NCBI GenBank assembly: GCA_045612065.1
Contig: JAZKYH010000073.1
Coordinates: 1-64,000, forward strand
Direction of reading: 5' to 3'
Origin: UBA1189 sp045612065
GTDB taxonomy: Bacteria; Bacteroidota; Bacteroidia; Bacteroidales; Bacteroidaceae
DNA: 64,000 nucleotides
Of the stretch, positions 7,800 through 17,018 are shown one piece after another (within the stretch, counting starts at the first letter, position 1; the number at the start of each line of letters is the position of its first letter). A model generated the notes under the pieces. The model had not been told where the DNA came from and made no database searches. It saw only the letters and a list, made by a program, of their open reading frames with translations. A program made the translations under genes and the position numbers.

Positions 7800-9218
7800 A
7801 TGAACGAACAACTGTTTTCCACCCTTCCGTATAAAGTGGCCGATATGTCATTGGCTGATTTCGGACACAAAGAGATTGACATGGCTGAGCATGAGATGCC
7901 GGGTTTGATGGCATTGCAAAAGAAGTATGGTGACAGCAAACCTCTCAAGGGAGCTCGTGTGATGGGCTCATTGCACATGACTATCCAGACTGCTGTGCTC
8001 ATCAAGACCCTCAAGGCACTGGGTGCTGAAGTACGCTGGTGCTCTTGTAACATTTATTCTACCCAGGATCATGCCGCTGCTGCTATTGCTGATCTCGGCG
8101 TACCTGTGTTTGCATGGAAGGGCGAGAACCTTGCAGAATATTGGTGGTGTACCCTACAGGCACTGAATTTTGGCAATGGCATGGGACCCAATATGATTGT
8201 CGACGATGGTGGAGATGCGACTTTGATGATACATCTTGGGGTGGATGCTGAGAAGGATGCTTCGGTGCTCGACACTCCGTCGAGTGGTGAGGACGAGGCT
8301 GAACTGAAAGCGATTCTCAGACGTGTACTTGCAGAACAGCCTGGTTTGTGGACCTCGATGGCTAAGGAAATCCGTGGAGTATCCGAGGAGACTACTACTG
8401 GTGTGCATCGTTTGTATCAGATGAAGGAAGAGGGCAAATTGCTGTTCCCCGCTTTCAATGTGAACGACTCGGTGACCAAGAGTAAGTTTGATAACCTTTA
8501 CGGTTGTCGCGAGTCGTTGGCTGACGGTATTAAGCGTGCTACCGACGTGATGATTGCCGGTAAAGTTGCTGTGGTATGTGGTTACGGTGATGTGGGTAAG
8601 GGTTGTGCTCACAGCCTCCGCTCATATGGAGCTCGCGTGCTCGTGACAGAAATCGATCCCATTTGCGCATTACAGGCAGCTATGGAGGGTTTCCAGGTGG
8701 TTACCATGGAGGAGGCTTGCTCGCAGGGTAACATCTTTGTGACCACAACGGGTAATATTGATATTATTCGTATTGACCACATGACACAAATGCCCGACCA
8801 GGCCATTGTGTGCAACATCGGTCACTTCGACAATGAAATACAGGTAGAGGCACTGAAGAACTTCCCCGGTATTCGCTGCGAAAACGTGAAGCCTCAAGTG
8901 GATCGCTACTACTTTCCCGATGGCCATAGCATCATCCTACTTGCGGATGGCCGCCTCGTAAACTTGGGTTGTGCTACCGGCCATCCCTCATTTGTGATGA
9001 GTAACTCGTTCACCAACCAGACCTTGGCACAGATTGAACTTTTTGGCAAGGACTATCCTGTTGATGTATACCGCTTGCCCAAGCACCTTGATGAGGAGGT
9101 TGCGCGTTTGCACCTTGAACAGATAGGAGTGCATCTCACTACACTTACTCAAGCTCAGGCTGATTACATCGGAGTGAACGTAGATGGCCCTTATAAGGCA
9201 GAACACTATAGATATTAA
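7800..9218 (+). CDS. ahcY: Adenosylhomocysteinase (S-adenosyl-L-homocysteine hydrolase)
   Basis: NAD-dependent enzyme that splits S-adenosylhomocysteine to homocysteine and adenosine, closing the methyl cycle. The 472-residue length fits the long bacterial and plant-type form. Visible are the substrate region (ARVMGSLHMTIQTAVLI, about residues 53-69), the NAD-binding GYGDVGKGCA (about residue 261), and the conserved C-terminus LTxxQADYIGVNVDGPYKAEHYRY. The upstream 107 bp is AT-rich; I saw no convincing SAH riboswitch there. Confidence 0.95.
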   Translation: MNEQLFSTLPYKVADMSLADFGHKEIDMAEHEMPGLMALQKKYGDSKPLKGARVMGSLHMTIQTAVLIKTLKALGAEVRWCSCNIYSTQDHAAAAIADLGVPVFAWKGENLAEYWWCTLQALNFGNGMGPNMIVDDGGDATLMIHLGVDAEKDASVLDTPSSGEDEAELKAILRRVLAEQPGLWTSMAKEIRGVSEETTTGVHRLYQMKEEGKLLFPAFNVNDSVTKSKFDNLYGCRESLADGIKRATDVMIAGKVAVVCGYGDVGKGCAHSLRSYGARVLVTEIDPICALQAAMEGFQVVTMEEACSQGNIFVTTTGNIDIIRIDHMTQMPDQAIVCNIGHFDNEIQVEALKNFPGIRCENVKPQVDRYYFPDGHSIILLADGRLVNLGCATGHPSFVMSNSFTNQTLAQIELFGKDYPVDVYRLPKHLDEEVARLHLEQIGVHLTTLTQAQADYIGVNVDGPYKAEHYRY

Positions 9219-9352
9219 GTAATTGTATCCCTCTATCCCTCAGAGTGGGCCTTACTGAAACACAATAAGTAAATTTCTTAATAACTTCCGCTAACCTTTC
9301 CGCGATGTAGGAATTCCCCTCTTCGGGAGGGGTTAGGGAAGTCTTCATTGTC

Positions 9353-9931
9353 ATGACCTCCGTTTGTGTATATTGTGCTTCAAGCACGCAGATTGATGAG
9401 AAATATTTCCGTGCAGCCAAAGAATTGGGAACACTGATTGCTCAGCGCGGTTTACGTCTCGTTACGGGTGCCGGTAATATGGGTTTGATGTGCGCCGTTG
9501 AGGATTCCGCTCTTGCCGCAGGTGGTAAGGTCACAGGTGTTATCCCGACCTTTATGGTTAAAGAGGGATGGCATCATACGGGTCTCACGGAGTTGATTGA
9601 GACTGCTTCGATGCATGAACGTAAGCAGATGATGGCAGATATGTCTGATGCAGCCATTGCGCTACCTGGCGGATGTGGAACGTTGGAGGAATTGCTCGAA
9701 ATTATCACTTGGAAGCAGTTGGGACTATATCTTGGCCCTGTTGTCATTCTTAATATAGACGGGTATTACGATCATCTGTTGGCACAGTTGGAAAAAGCTT
9801 TGGATGATAGGTTTATGAGAGATATTCATGCTCATATTTGGAAGGTGGCCGCTACTCCGGAGGAGGCTGTAGAGTATTTGTTCAATACTCCGAATTGGGA
9901 TAAGAACGTACGTAAGTTTGCAGCAATTTGA
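9353..9931 (+). CDS. LOG-family protein (cytokinin riboside 5'-monophosphate phosphoribohydrolase-like)
   Basis: A 192-residue Rossmann-fold protein with the LOG family signature PGGCGTLEE (PGGxGTxxE, about residues 104-112) and the preceding SMHERKQMM segment. Family members hydrolyse the N-glycosidic bond of nucleoside 5'-monophosphates; the in vivo bacterial substrate is often unknown. The DUF4271 gene starts 20 bp downstream, so the two are probably co-transcribed with hemD. Confidence 0.88.
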   Translation: MTSVCVYCASSTQIDEKYFRAAKELGTLIAQRGLRLVTGAGNMGLMCAVEDSALAAGGKVTGVIPTFMVKEGWHHTGLTELIETASMHERKQMMADMSDAAIALPGGCGTLEELLEIITWKQLGLYLGPVVILNIDGYYDHLLAQLEKALDDRFMRDIHAHIWKVAATPEEAVEYLFNTPNWDKNVRKFAAI

Positions 9932-9951
9932 TTGGTGGTGCGGAGTTCAAT

Positions 9952-10638
9952 ATGATGGGTGTTACATTGACAGAACAGATACAGGCAATCCCAGTTTCGT
10001 CGCCTCATTATGCTAATGAGCTCTGGGTGGTTGGAGTGTTGGTTAGTACTTTCATCTTGGGAGCAGTGTTTTCGGATCGTAAACACTATTATATTCGTCT
10101 TTTAAGAGATTTCTTTCTTCCTCGTGAACGTGCCGTAGAAGGTGCTCGTACTACTACTATTGCCTATATGCGTATGGGGATGTACCTTGTTGGCTTGTCC
10201 TCTGTCTCGTTGTTGGTGGCTATTGCATTTGAGGATTCGTCTATCATGGTAGGGCAAGCTTATTTATGGCTCTTGATTGGGGGAGTGGTGTTACTTTGTT
10301 ATCTTGTGAAGGTACTGATTTTTGCTGCAACTAATCGTATATTCTTCGATCACTCTACTGTTGCTTTGTGGAAATATAGCTATGCTGCGTGGACAATACT
10401 TGCATCGGTGCCTCTCTACTTGTTATGTGTGTGTGTGCTGTTTTTCAACATCCCTCCTCGGTTTATCTTTTTATTGCTTGGTATTGGTGTTGTGGTGTTG
10501 GAGATTTGCCTATTATACAAGGCGTTCCATATCTTTTCGTCTAAAAAATATGGTATTCTGCAAATTTTTGTCTACCTTTGCACCCTCGAACTGATGCCCC
10601 TGCTTGTGGTAGGCAAGGCATTGGTTTTATTTGTGTAA
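9952..10638 (+). CDS. DUF4271 multi-pass membrane protein
   Basis: About 228 residues with several hydrophobic segments (for example VVGVLVSTFILGAVF, VGLSSVSLLVAIAF, LLIGGVVLLCYLVKV, LYLLCVCVLFF, FIFLLLGIGVVVL), so an integral membrane protein with five or six passes. The position directly upstream of a uroporphyrinogen-III synthase-like gene is the arrangement known for the Bacteroidota DUF4271 family; function is unknown. A TTG at 9928 is in frame, but the ATG at 9952 (or 9955) looks better. Confidence 0.75.
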   Translation: MMGVTLTEQIQAIPVSSPHYANELWVVGVLVSTFILGAVFSDRKHYYIRLLRDFFLPRERAVEGARTTTIAYMRMGMYLVGLSSVSLLVAIAFEDSSIMVGQAYLWLLIGGVVLLCYLVKVLIFAATNRIFFDHSTVALWKYSYAAWTILASVPLYLLCVCVLFFNIPPRFIFLLLGIGVVVLEICLLYKAFHIFSSKKYGILQIFVYLCTLELMPLLVVGKALVLFV

Positions 10639-10667
10639 TAACGTAAGATATAAAATAACTAAAAACC

Positions 10668-11414
10668 TTGAAACTAAGTAAGATTCTCGTATCACAGCCT
10701 AAGCCTGCTTCGGATAAGTCGCCCTATTTCGATATAGCGCGTAAGTATGGTGTTGAGGTTGATTTTAAGCAGTTCATCAAAGTAGAGGCTCTCAGCGCAA
10801 AAGAGTTCCGTCAACAGCACATCGATATCTCTGGTTTCACCGCTATCGTGTTTACTTCACGCCATGCCATTGATCATTTCTTTGGTTTGTGTGCCGAACT
10901 TCGTGTGCAAGTTCCCGAGACGATGAAGTACTTCTGTATTTCAGAGACCATCTCGTTGTATATACAGAAATATGTACAGTATCGTAAGCGTAAGGTTTTC
11001 TTTGGAACTAATGGTAAAATGGATACGTTACTTCCTTTGATGGTAAAGCATAAGAACGAGAAGTATTTTGTACCTCTGTCAAGTGTACACAATGATGAGA
11101 TTGCCACGATGCTTGATGGTGCGGGCTTGCAGCATACTGAGGGTGTGATGTATCGTACGGTAAGTCACATCTTTGAACCTGGGGAGTTGGAGGGTTATGA
11201 CATGATGATTTTCTTCAGTCCTTCGGGAATTGTATCGCTCAAGGAGAATTTGCCCAATTTTGTTCAAGGCGATATGAAGATTGCATGCTTGGGCCCTTCA
11301 ACGGCATCTGCCATTAGAGAGGCGGGTCTACGTCTTGATCTTGAGGCTCCCACCGTGGAAGCTCCCTCAATGACTATGGCATTGGAACAATATTTGGCCA
11401 AGGTGAACAAATAA
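10668..11414 (+). CDS. hemD: Uroporphyrinogen-III synthase
   Basis: A 248-residue protein with the HemD two-domain pattern: KILVSQPKP at the N-terminus, VFTSRHAIDHFF (about residue 65), and in the second half MIFFSPSGIVSLKENL and IACLGPSTASAIREAG (about residues 180-215). It would cyclise hydroxymethylbilane in tetrapyrrole synthesis. No other hem genes are in the window, and Bacteroidota often carry this family member next to DUF4271, so a divergent role is possible. The start is a TTG, with no suitable ATG nearby. Confidence 0.82.
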   Translation: MKLSKILVSQPKPASDKSPYFDIARKYGVEVDFKQFIKVEALSAKEFRQQHIDISGFTAIVFTSRHAIDHFFGLCAELRVQVPETMKYFCISETISLYIQKYVQYRKRKVFFGTNGKMDTLLPLMVKHKNEKYFVPLSSVHNDEIATMLDGAGLQHTEGVMYRTVSHIFEPGELEGYDMMIFFSPSGIVSLKENLPNFVQGDMKIACLGPSTASAIREAGLRLDLEAPTVEAPSMTMALEQYLAKVNK

Positions 11415-11437
11415 TAGATGTTTTAATCTCGATATGG

Positions 11438-11475
11438 CGAGCTGCAGTCATTAAGGCTTGCGGCTCGTTTCGTTT
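11438..11475 (+). terminator. Probable terminator after hemD
   Basis: A 9-bp stem (11438-11446 with 11459-11467, one G-T pair) with a 12-nt loop and a T-rich tail sits between hemD and rnpA. Confidence 0.5.
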
Positions 11476-11492
11476 TATTACATATAGGAACC

Positions 11493-11885
11493 ATGTCTGC
11501 ATCGCATCGCAATACATTCAAGAAGAGCGAACGACTCTGTAGCCGACTTTTGATGGATCGCCTCTTCCAAGGCGACAATCGTTCTGTTTCGGCCTATCCT
11601 TTGCGTGCGGTTTTTATTCCTGTTGATTTGTCGGAGCAACAAGGGGTGTCGGTACTTATTAGTGTTCCAAAGAAACGCTTTCATGATGCCGTGGACCGCA
11701 ATCGTGTGAAACGACAGATTCGCGAAGCCTATCGTAAATGCAAGCATGGGCTTATAGAGCGGATGATCGCCCGTGAACAGGGGCTGTTGATAGCCTTTAT
11801 CTATGTGTCAGCGCAGATAGAATCCACAGCATACATTGAAAGGCGTGTGATGCGTTTGTTGGATAAAATAGGTGATGCGCTATGA
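11493..11885 (+). CDS. rnpA: Ribonuclease P protein component
   Basis: A 130-residue basic protein that supports the RNase P RNA in tRNA 5' processing. It has the early KKSERLCSR segment and the RNR signature as VDRNRVKRQIREAYR (about residues 67-81). The stop overlaps the yidD start by 4 bp (ATGA), the usual rnpA-yidD coupling. The rpmH-dnaA context seen in other phyla is absent, as is common in Bacteroidota. Confidence 0.93.
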   Translation: MSASHRNTFKKSERLCSRLLMDRLFQGDNRSVSAYPLRAVFIPVDLSEQQGVSVLISVPKKRFHDAVDRNRVKRQIREAYRKCKHGLIERMIAREQGLLIAFIYVSAQIESTAYIERRVMRLLDKIGDAL

Positions 11886-12103
11886 AGCGTTTACTGACAT
11901 TTCTTCTACTGCTCCCGATTTACTTCTATCGGGCCTGCATTTCTCCATTTACTCCGCCATCGTGTCGTTTTACACCTACTTGCTCTCAGTATGCTGTTGA
12001 AGCGCTAAAAAAACATGGCCCTTTCAAAGGGCTTTATCTTACTATCCGCCGTATTCTTCGCTGTCATCCTTGGGGTGGTTCGGGTTATGACCCCGTACCA
12101 TAA
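11882..12103 (+). CDS. yidD: Membrane protein insertion efficiency factor YidD
   Basis: A 73-residue protein with one N-terminal hydrophobic segment and the hallmark CRFTPTCSQYAVEAL, then GL.LTIRRILRCHPWGGSGYDPVP. YidD assists insertion of inner-membrane proteins. It overlaps rnpA by 4 bp, implying translational coupling. Confidence 0.95.
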   Translation: MKRLLTFLLLLPIYFYRACISPFTPPSCRFTPTCSQYAVEALKKHGPFKGLYLTIRRILRCHPWGGSGYDPVP

Positions 12104-12115
12104 TAATGAGGCTTT

Positions 12116-12751
12116 ATGATTTACGACATCCATACTCATCATCATCCGAAAGAATCGGGCGAAGCCATTGTACAGCTTGCGCTCGAGAACTTTAATCTCC
12201 GCCAGGGGCACTTCTATGCTGTGGGACTCCACCCCTGGAATATCGGTGATAATTGGCGCAATCAGATGGCTGCACTTCTCGTCAGAGCTTTGCATCCACA
12301 AGTGGTGATGATTGGTGAGTCGGGTATAGATAAGAAAAATGGCACAACTCCGGTAGAGGTGCAAATGGAAGTCTTTCGTGAACATGTACGCTTAAGCGAG
12401 CTCATACGCAAACCTCTCATAGTTCATTGTGTGAAAGGTACTGACGAAGTGTTGGCGATTCGTAAAGAGATGAAGGCTTCCCTTCCATGGATTATCCATG
12501 GATTTCGTGGTGGTATTGAGCAATGGAGGCAGTTGTCTCGTGTGGGACTGTACGTTGGTATAGGACGCCACTATGATGCAGATTTGGTTCGTGAACTGCC
12601 CCTGTCTCAACTTCTTATAGAAAGTGATGAGTTTGAGAACTTGGATGATATATATAATCTTGTGAGTGGTACTAAACAAGTCGGGGCCTATGAACTGGCC
12701 CAGCATGTAGCTTCCAACATCTATACTATTCTTGCTGCTTGTCGTGGCTGA
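12116..12751 (+). CDS. TatD-family metal-dependent hydrolase
   Basis: TIM-barrel hydrolase with the metal-binding HTH (DIHTHHHP, residues 4-11), GESGIDKK (about residue 67), PLIVHCVK (about 100) and a late ESDEFEN in place of the usual ETDxP. At 211 residues it is shorter than typical TatD (about 260) and belongs to the short Bacteroidota form. Family members act as DNases or aminoacyl hydrolases; the substrate here cannot be assigned. It follows yidD after 12 bp. Confidence 0.82.
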   Translation: MIYDIHTHHHPKESGEAIVQLALENFNLRQGHFYAVGLHPWNIGDNWRNQMAALLVRALHPQVVMIGESGIDKKNGTTPVEVQMEVFREHVRLSELIRKPLIVHCVKGTDEVLAIRKEMKASLPWIIHGFRGGIEQWRQLSRVGLYVGIGRHYDADLVRELPLSQLLIESDEFENLDDIYNLVSGTKQVGAYELAQHVASNIYTILAACRG

Positions 12752-12795
12752 TGAACTTTTTCCTTGAAAAAGTGTCGTTTTTGGTAAGAATGTGT

Positions 12796-12803
12796 TATCT
12801 TCG
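12796..12803 (+). promoter_or_regulatory. Possible -7 element for porX
   Basis: TATCTTCG differs from TAnnTTTG by one base and lies 41 bp before the porX start. No -33 element is found at the normal spacing, so this is weak. Confidence 0.35.
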
Positions 12804-12844
12804 CAATATATAAACTGATTTGCGAAACGAAATTAAATCGAACT

Positions 12845-14398
12845 ATGGCCAAGAATGGAAGGTTGCTTTGGATTGACGACGAGATAGAACTTCTCCGTGC
12901 CCATATCCTCTTCCTTAAGGGGAAGGATTATGATGTGGATACGGCGACCAATGGACGTGATGCCCTGGATCGTTGCCATGAGACAAATTATGACCTCATT
13001 CTTCTTGATGAGAACATGCCAGGCCTAACAGGGTTGGAGACGCTCACGCTCATCAAAGAGGTGCAGCCTACGGTGCCCGTAGTGATGGTGACCAAGAGTG
13101 AGGAGGAGGATATCATGAACCAGGCTATCGGAGCCAAGATTGCTGACTATCTCATCAAGCCCGTCAATCCGAATCAGATATTGTTGACATTGAAAAAGAA
13201 TATACATAAGAGAGATATTATCACAGAAACTACCAATACGAATTATCAGCAGAATATGGGCCGCATAGCTATGCAGATCAACGCTGCTGCTACATGCGAA
13301 GATTGGGTAGAGGTGTATAAGAATCTTGTGTATTGGGAACTGGAGCTGGAGCATGCCGACAATAATATGAGTGAGATGCTGCGCATGCAGAAAGAGGAGG
13401 CCAACAACCTTTTTGCCCGCTTCGTGCGCAGAAATTATGAGGGGTGGATGCAAAAGGGAGAGAGCTCTCCGATGTTGTCTCCCAATCTTTTCCGCGATCG
13501 TCTTTTCCCTCTGCTTGACCAGAAGGAAAAGGTGGTGCTTATTGTGTTCGACAACTTCCGTTACGATCAATGGAAAGTGATAAGTCATGAGCTTGGGGGA
13601 GAGTTCTCGCTTGATGAAGAACTTTATTACAGCATATTGCCTACAGCAACACAGTATGCTCGCAACGCTATCTTTTCGGGACTCATGCCCAATAAAATAG
13701 CCGAGATGTTTCCCGAGCTATGGGTCGATGAGGATGAGGAAGAAGGAAAGAACCTCAACGAAGCACCGTTAATCCAAACTCAGATAGATCGCTATCGCCG
13801 TCGTGATACCTTCTCTTATCACAAGATAAATGATGCTCAAGGAGCCGAGCGATTGGTGTCGCAGTTTCGCCAGTTCGCAAACTATGATCTCAATGTGATT
13901 GTGGTCAACTTTATTGATTTGCTTAGTCATGCCCGTACCGAATCGAAGACACTTCGCGAGTTGGCTTCCGATGAGGCTGCCTATCGTTCAGTAACGGCTA
14001 CATGGTTCCGGCATTCTCCGCTGAGAGAACTCTTTAAACTTCTCTCTGAAAGTGATTTTAGGGTTGTTATTACCACCGATCATGGTAGCATACGCGTAAA
14101 CAATCCCATCAAGGTGGTGGGTGACCGCAATGTGAACACCAATCTGCGATACAAGTTAGGCAAGAATCTTAGCTATAATCCACGCGAAGTGTACGAGATT
14201 AAGGATCCTCGTAAGGTATTCTTGCCCTCTCCTAATGTGAGTACTGCCTATATTTTTGCATGGGGTGATGATTTCTTTGCCTACCCGAACAACTACAACC
14301 ACTATGTGTCATACTACCGCGATACCTTCCAGCACGGAGGGATATCGATGGAAGAGATGATAGTACCTTTGATAACATTGACGCCGAAGAAACGATAG
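12845..14398 (+). CDS. porX: PorX: response regulator with PglZ domain, T9SS regulator
   Basis: The 517-residue protein starts with a receiver domain (DD at residues 11-12, phosphoacceptor Asp at about 55 in LILLDENMPG, Thr/Lys switch residues in MVTKSEEE and LIKPVNP), followed by a linker and a PglZ domain of the alkaline phosphatase superfamily (VLIVFDNFRYDQW, VVITTDHGSIRV). This architecture is PorX, which with sensor PorY controls type IX secretion in Porphyromonas; the PglZ part is a phosphodiesterase acting on oligonucleotides in studied members. Its presence fits the six T9SS-like CTD proteins in this window. No PorY gene is adjacent. Confidence 0.92.
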   Translation: MAKNGRLLWIDDEIELLRAHILFLKGKDYDVDTATNGRDALDRCHETNYDLILLDENMPGLTGLETLTLIKEVQPTVPVVMVTKSEEEDIMNQAIGAKIADYLIKPVNPNQILLTLKKNIHKRDIITETTNTNYQQNMGRIAMQINAAATCEDWVEVYKNLVYWELELEHADNNMSEMLRMQKEEANNLFARFVRRNYEGWMQKGESSPMLSPNLFRDRLFPLLDQKEKVVLIVFDNFRYDQWKVISHELGGEFSLDEELYYSILPTATQYARNAIFSGLMPNKIAEMFPELWVDEDEEEGKNLNEAPLIQTQIDRYRRRDTFSYHKINDAQGAERLVSQFRQFANYDLNVIVVNFIDLLSHARTESKTLRELASDEAAYRSVTATWFRHSPLRELFKLLSESDFRVVITTDHGSIRVNNPIKVVGDRNVNTNLRYKLGKNLSYNPREVYEIKDPRKVFLPSPNVSTAYIFAWGDDFFAYPNNYNHYVSYYRDTFQHGGISMEEMIVPLITLTPKKR

Positions 14399-14498
14399 AA
14401 GAGTCCTTCCTCGGAGAGAGAGGAGCCTGTGGGTGATATGAAAGCATCTAAAAGTTTAGGGTGTGCAGTGGTAAGATGATAATTGAAAATAAGAATGT

Positions 14499-14909
14499 AT
14501 GGAAATAAAGATTAACAGCATAGAAACTATTGGCGATGCAGCCAAGGAGTTTATCTCCCAGATGGGAGAACGTAAGATCTTTGCCTTCTATGGCGCTATG
14601 GGAGCAGGAAAGACTACCTTCGTAAAGGCTCTCTGTGAGGCAATGGGAGTAACAGATACGGTCAATTCGCCCACCTTCGCTATCGTCAATGAATATGACA
14701 CCCCCTCAGGTCTTCCTATCTATCACTTTGATTTCTACCGTATCAAACGTCTTGCCGAGGTATACGATATGGGTTACGAGGATTACTTCTATGGACGAGG
14801 CCTCTGTTTCATCGAATGGCCCGAACTTATCGAGGAATTGCTACCCGAGGAGACTGTAAAGGTCACTATTGAAGAGTTACCCGATGGTAGTCGTATGGTA
14901 AAGTGCTGA
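14499..14909 (+). CDS. tsaE: tRNA threonylcarbamoyladenosine biosynthesis protein TsaE
   Basis: P-loop ATPase of 136 residues required for the t6A modification at position 37 of ANN-decoding tRNAs. Walker A is GAMGAGKTT (about residues 31-39), followed by SPTFAIVNEYD and YHFDFYRI, and a late FIEWPELIEELLP, all TsaE hallmarks. It lies 100 bp downstream of porX. Confidence 0.93.
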   Translation: MEIKINSIETIGDAAKEFISQMGERKIFAFYGAMGAGKTTFVKALCEAMGVTDTVNSPTFAIVNEYDTPSGLPIYHFDFYRIKRLAEVYDMGYEDYFYGRGLCFIEWPELIEELLPEETVKVTIEELPDGSRMVKC

Positions 14910-14926
14910 GAAAAAGTGTAAAAAAC

Positions 14927-14946
14927 GAGGAGTTCTTCTCTTTTTT
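14927..14946 (+). terminator. Weak terminator after tsaE
   Basis: A short 5-bp stem with a GTTC loop is followed by a six-T run just past the tsaE stop. The stem is weak, so efficiency is doubtful. Confidence 0.35.
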
Positions 14947-14949
14947 CAT

Positions 14950-14957
14950 TAATTTTG
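14950..14957 (+). promoter_or_regulatory. Possible -7 element for the ftsX gene
   Basis: TAATTTTG matches TAnnTTTG. It is 65 bp before the preferred ftsX start and follows the weak terminator; no convincing -33 was found. Confidence 0.4.
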
Positions 14958-15021
14958 TGCCAACTTTAGGTGAAGTGTGCTCATGCATCTCCTGAAGTGG
15001 CATTTTTTATTGTATAAAAAT

Positions 15022-15891
15022 ATGAAACAGAAAAAAAAGAGGGCAATAGATATACAGTTTATTACAGCTTGTATCAGCACTTCGTTGGTGTTGTTGCTGT
15101 TGGGCTCCGTTGTTTTGGTCGTGCTCACGGCGGGACGCCTGTCTGATCATGTGAAGGAGAACTTGGAGCTATCGTTGTTGCTTAATGACGATACCCAAAC
15201 TGAGGATGTGAACCGTATCGTACGCCATGTGGAAGTACAACGTTATGCAAAAGAGGTACGTTATATCTCTAAGGAGGACATCCTTGCTGAGCAGACTGCT
15301 TCGATGGGACTTGATCCTACAGAGTTCCTGGGTTATAATCCCTATACAGCCTCTATTGAGGTGAAGCTTAGGGCAGACTATGCCAATACAGACAGCATAA
15401 TTCCCATCAAGAATCGCTTGATGCGTTATACGCAGATTCGCGAGATTTCCTATCCGAGCGAACTTATGGATAATGTAAATAAGAATATCCGTAAGATAAG
15501 TGCCTTATTGTTGGCTTTGGCTTTGGCATTGTCTCTCATCTCATTTGCGCTTATCAACAACACCATTAAACTGACGATTTATTCGCAGCGTTTCTTGTTG
15601 CATACGATGAAACTCGTAGGCGCTTCGTGGGGCTTTATTCGTCGTCCTTTCTTGAGACGTAACTTAGGTATCGGTATTGTTTCGGGACTCCTGGCCAACG
15701 GATTGATTGGCGGTGGCATCTATCTGTTGCTTACCCACGAGCCACAATTGGCTTACCTCTTTACTTTGCATACGCTTGGTATAGTAGGAGGTTGTGTGAT
15801 GCTGTTTGGTATATTCATCACTTTGTTGTGTGCCTATGCATCAATTAATCGTTTCCTTCGTATGAAGGCTGGGGATCTTTATTACATCTAA
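15022..15891 (+). CDS. ftsX: Cell division protein FtsX-like permease
   Basis: About 289 residues: N-terminal TM helix (STSLVLLLLGSVVLVVL), a periplasmic domain with VRYISKEDILAEQ, then three TM helices (LLLALALALSLISFALI, GIGIVSGLLANGLIGGGIYLL, IVGGCVMLFGIFITLLCAY). That is the FtsX layout, the membrane partner of FtsE that controls cell-wall hydrolases. An in-frame GTG at 14977 and an ATG at 14983 would extend it; the ATG at 15022 gives the usual basic N-terminus. DUF3098 and uppP follow closely, an envelope gene cluster. Confidence 0.88.
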   Translation: MKQKKKRAIDIQFITACISTSLVLLLLGSVVLVVLTAGRLSDHVKENLELSLLLNDDTQTEDVNRIVRHVEVQRYAKEVRYISKEDILAEQTASMGLDPTEFLGYNPYTASIEVKLRADYANTDSIIPIKNRLMRYTQIREISYPSELMDNVNKNIRKISALLLALALALSLISFALINNTIKLTIYSQRFLLHTMKLVGASWGFIRRPFLRRNLGIGIVSGLLANGLIGGGIYLLLTHEPQLAYLFTLHTLGIVGGCVMLFGIFITLLCAYASINRFLRMKAGDLYYI

Positions 15892-15911
15892 AATCATAAT
15901 TAAATGAAGAT

Positions 15912-16148
15912 ATGAAAGAGAAATTTGCTCTTGATAAAACAAACTTTATCCTTATTACCCTTGGTGTGGTCATCATCATTGCAGGCTTGCTACTGATGAC
16001 TGGCCCCAGTTCTACGGAAACCCATTTCGAACCCGACATCTTCAGCACACGCCGTATCGTGGTAGCTCCCTTTGTATGTTTTGTTGGGTTTGTGTTCATG
16101 ATTTTTGCAATCATGTATCGTCCGAAGAATAAGAAAGAAAAATATTAA
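15912..16148 (+). CDS. DUF3098 small membrane protein
   Basis: A 78-residue protein with two hydrophobic helices (FILITLGVVIIIAGLLLM and VAPFVCFVGFVFMIFAIMY) separated by a short loop with FEPDIFSTRRI, and a basic C-terminus. It matches the Bacteroidota DUF3098 family, which sits between ftsX and uppP in this phylum. Function is unknown; context suggests a role in envelope growth or division. Confidence 0.82.
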   Translation: MKEKFALDKTNFILITLGVVIIIAGLLLMTGPSSTETHFEPDIFSTRRIVVAPFVCFVGFVFMIFAIMYRPKNKKEKY

Positions 16149-16169
16149 TCCTTCTTTACGGCAACTACT

Positions 16170-17015
16170 ATGAATGTATTTGAAACCATTGTCATTGCCA
16201 TTGTTGAAGGCTTGACAGAATTTCTTCCCGTATCGTCTACGGGTCACATGATTATTGCCCAGAATCTCTTGGGTGTTGAGAGTACAGATTTTGTGAAGGC
16301 ATTTACCTTTATCATTCAGTTTGGTGCCATCCTCTCGGTATTGGTACTTTATTGGAAACGTTTCTTCCAACTTAACCGCACACCTATGCCTGAGGGTACC
16401 CCCATGGTAAAACACCTCTTGCACAAGTATGATTTCTATTGGAAGCTTTTCATCGCTTTCATCCCGGCAGCAGTACTTGGATTGCTCTTCAGCGATGCTA
16501 TTGATGCCATGCTTGAGCGTGTAGAGGTTGTTGCTGTGATGCTTATCATCGGTGGTGTGTTCATGATTTTTTGTGACCGCATATTCAACAAGGGTGATGA
16601 GAATACCGAGTTGACCGAGAAACGCGCTTTCATGATTGGTCTTGCTCAGTGTATCTCAATGATACCGGGCGTGTCACGCTCTATGGCTACAATTGTAGGT
16701 GGTATGTCGCAGCGTCTGACACGTAAGGCAGCGGCGGAGTTCTCCTTTTTCCTTGCAGTTCCTACCATGCTCGCTGCTACCGTATATAAGGTCTATGATT
16801 TGGTAAAGGAGGGAGGCCTTGAGATCATTACGGATAACCTTTCTACGCTACTCATAGGTAATGCCGTTGCATTCATTGTGGCATTATTGGCTATTAAGTT
16901 TTTTATCGGCTTTGTTACTAAGTATGGTTTCAAAGCCTTCGGTTGGTATCGTATCCTGGTGGGCGGACTTATCTTGGTCTTGCTCTTTAGTGGCCACAAC
17001 CTAACTATTGTCTAA
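16170..17015 (+). CDS. uppP: Undecaprenyl-diphosphatase
   Basis: Multi-pass membrane phosphatase (281 residues, BacA family) that regenerates undecaprenyl phosphate for peptidoglycan and surface polymer synthesis. Signature motifs are EGLTEFLPVSSTGHM (about residues 13-27) and MIPGVSRSMATI (about 167-178). truB starts 4 bp after its stop. Confidence 0.95.
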   Translation: MNVFETIVIAIVEGLTEFLPVSSTGHMIIAQNLLGVESTDFVKAFTFIIQFGAILSVLVLYWKRFFQLNRTPMPEGTPMVKHLLHKYDFYWKLFIAFIPAAVLGLLFSDAIDAMLERVEVVAVMLIIGGVFMIFCDRIFNKGDENTELTEKRAFMIGLAQCISMIPGVSRSMATIVGGMSQRLTRKAAAEFSFFLAVPTMLAATVYKVYDLVKEGGLEIITDNLSTLLIGNAVAFIVALLAIKFFIGFVTKYGFKAFGWYRILVGGLILVLLFSGHNLTIV

Positions 17016-17018
17016 GCT

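Noticed and set aside
9316..9332. CCCCTC-TTCGG-GAGGGG hairpin before the LOG gene
   Set aside because: Stable small hairpin but no T run follows; not called a terminator. It may only be a leader structure.
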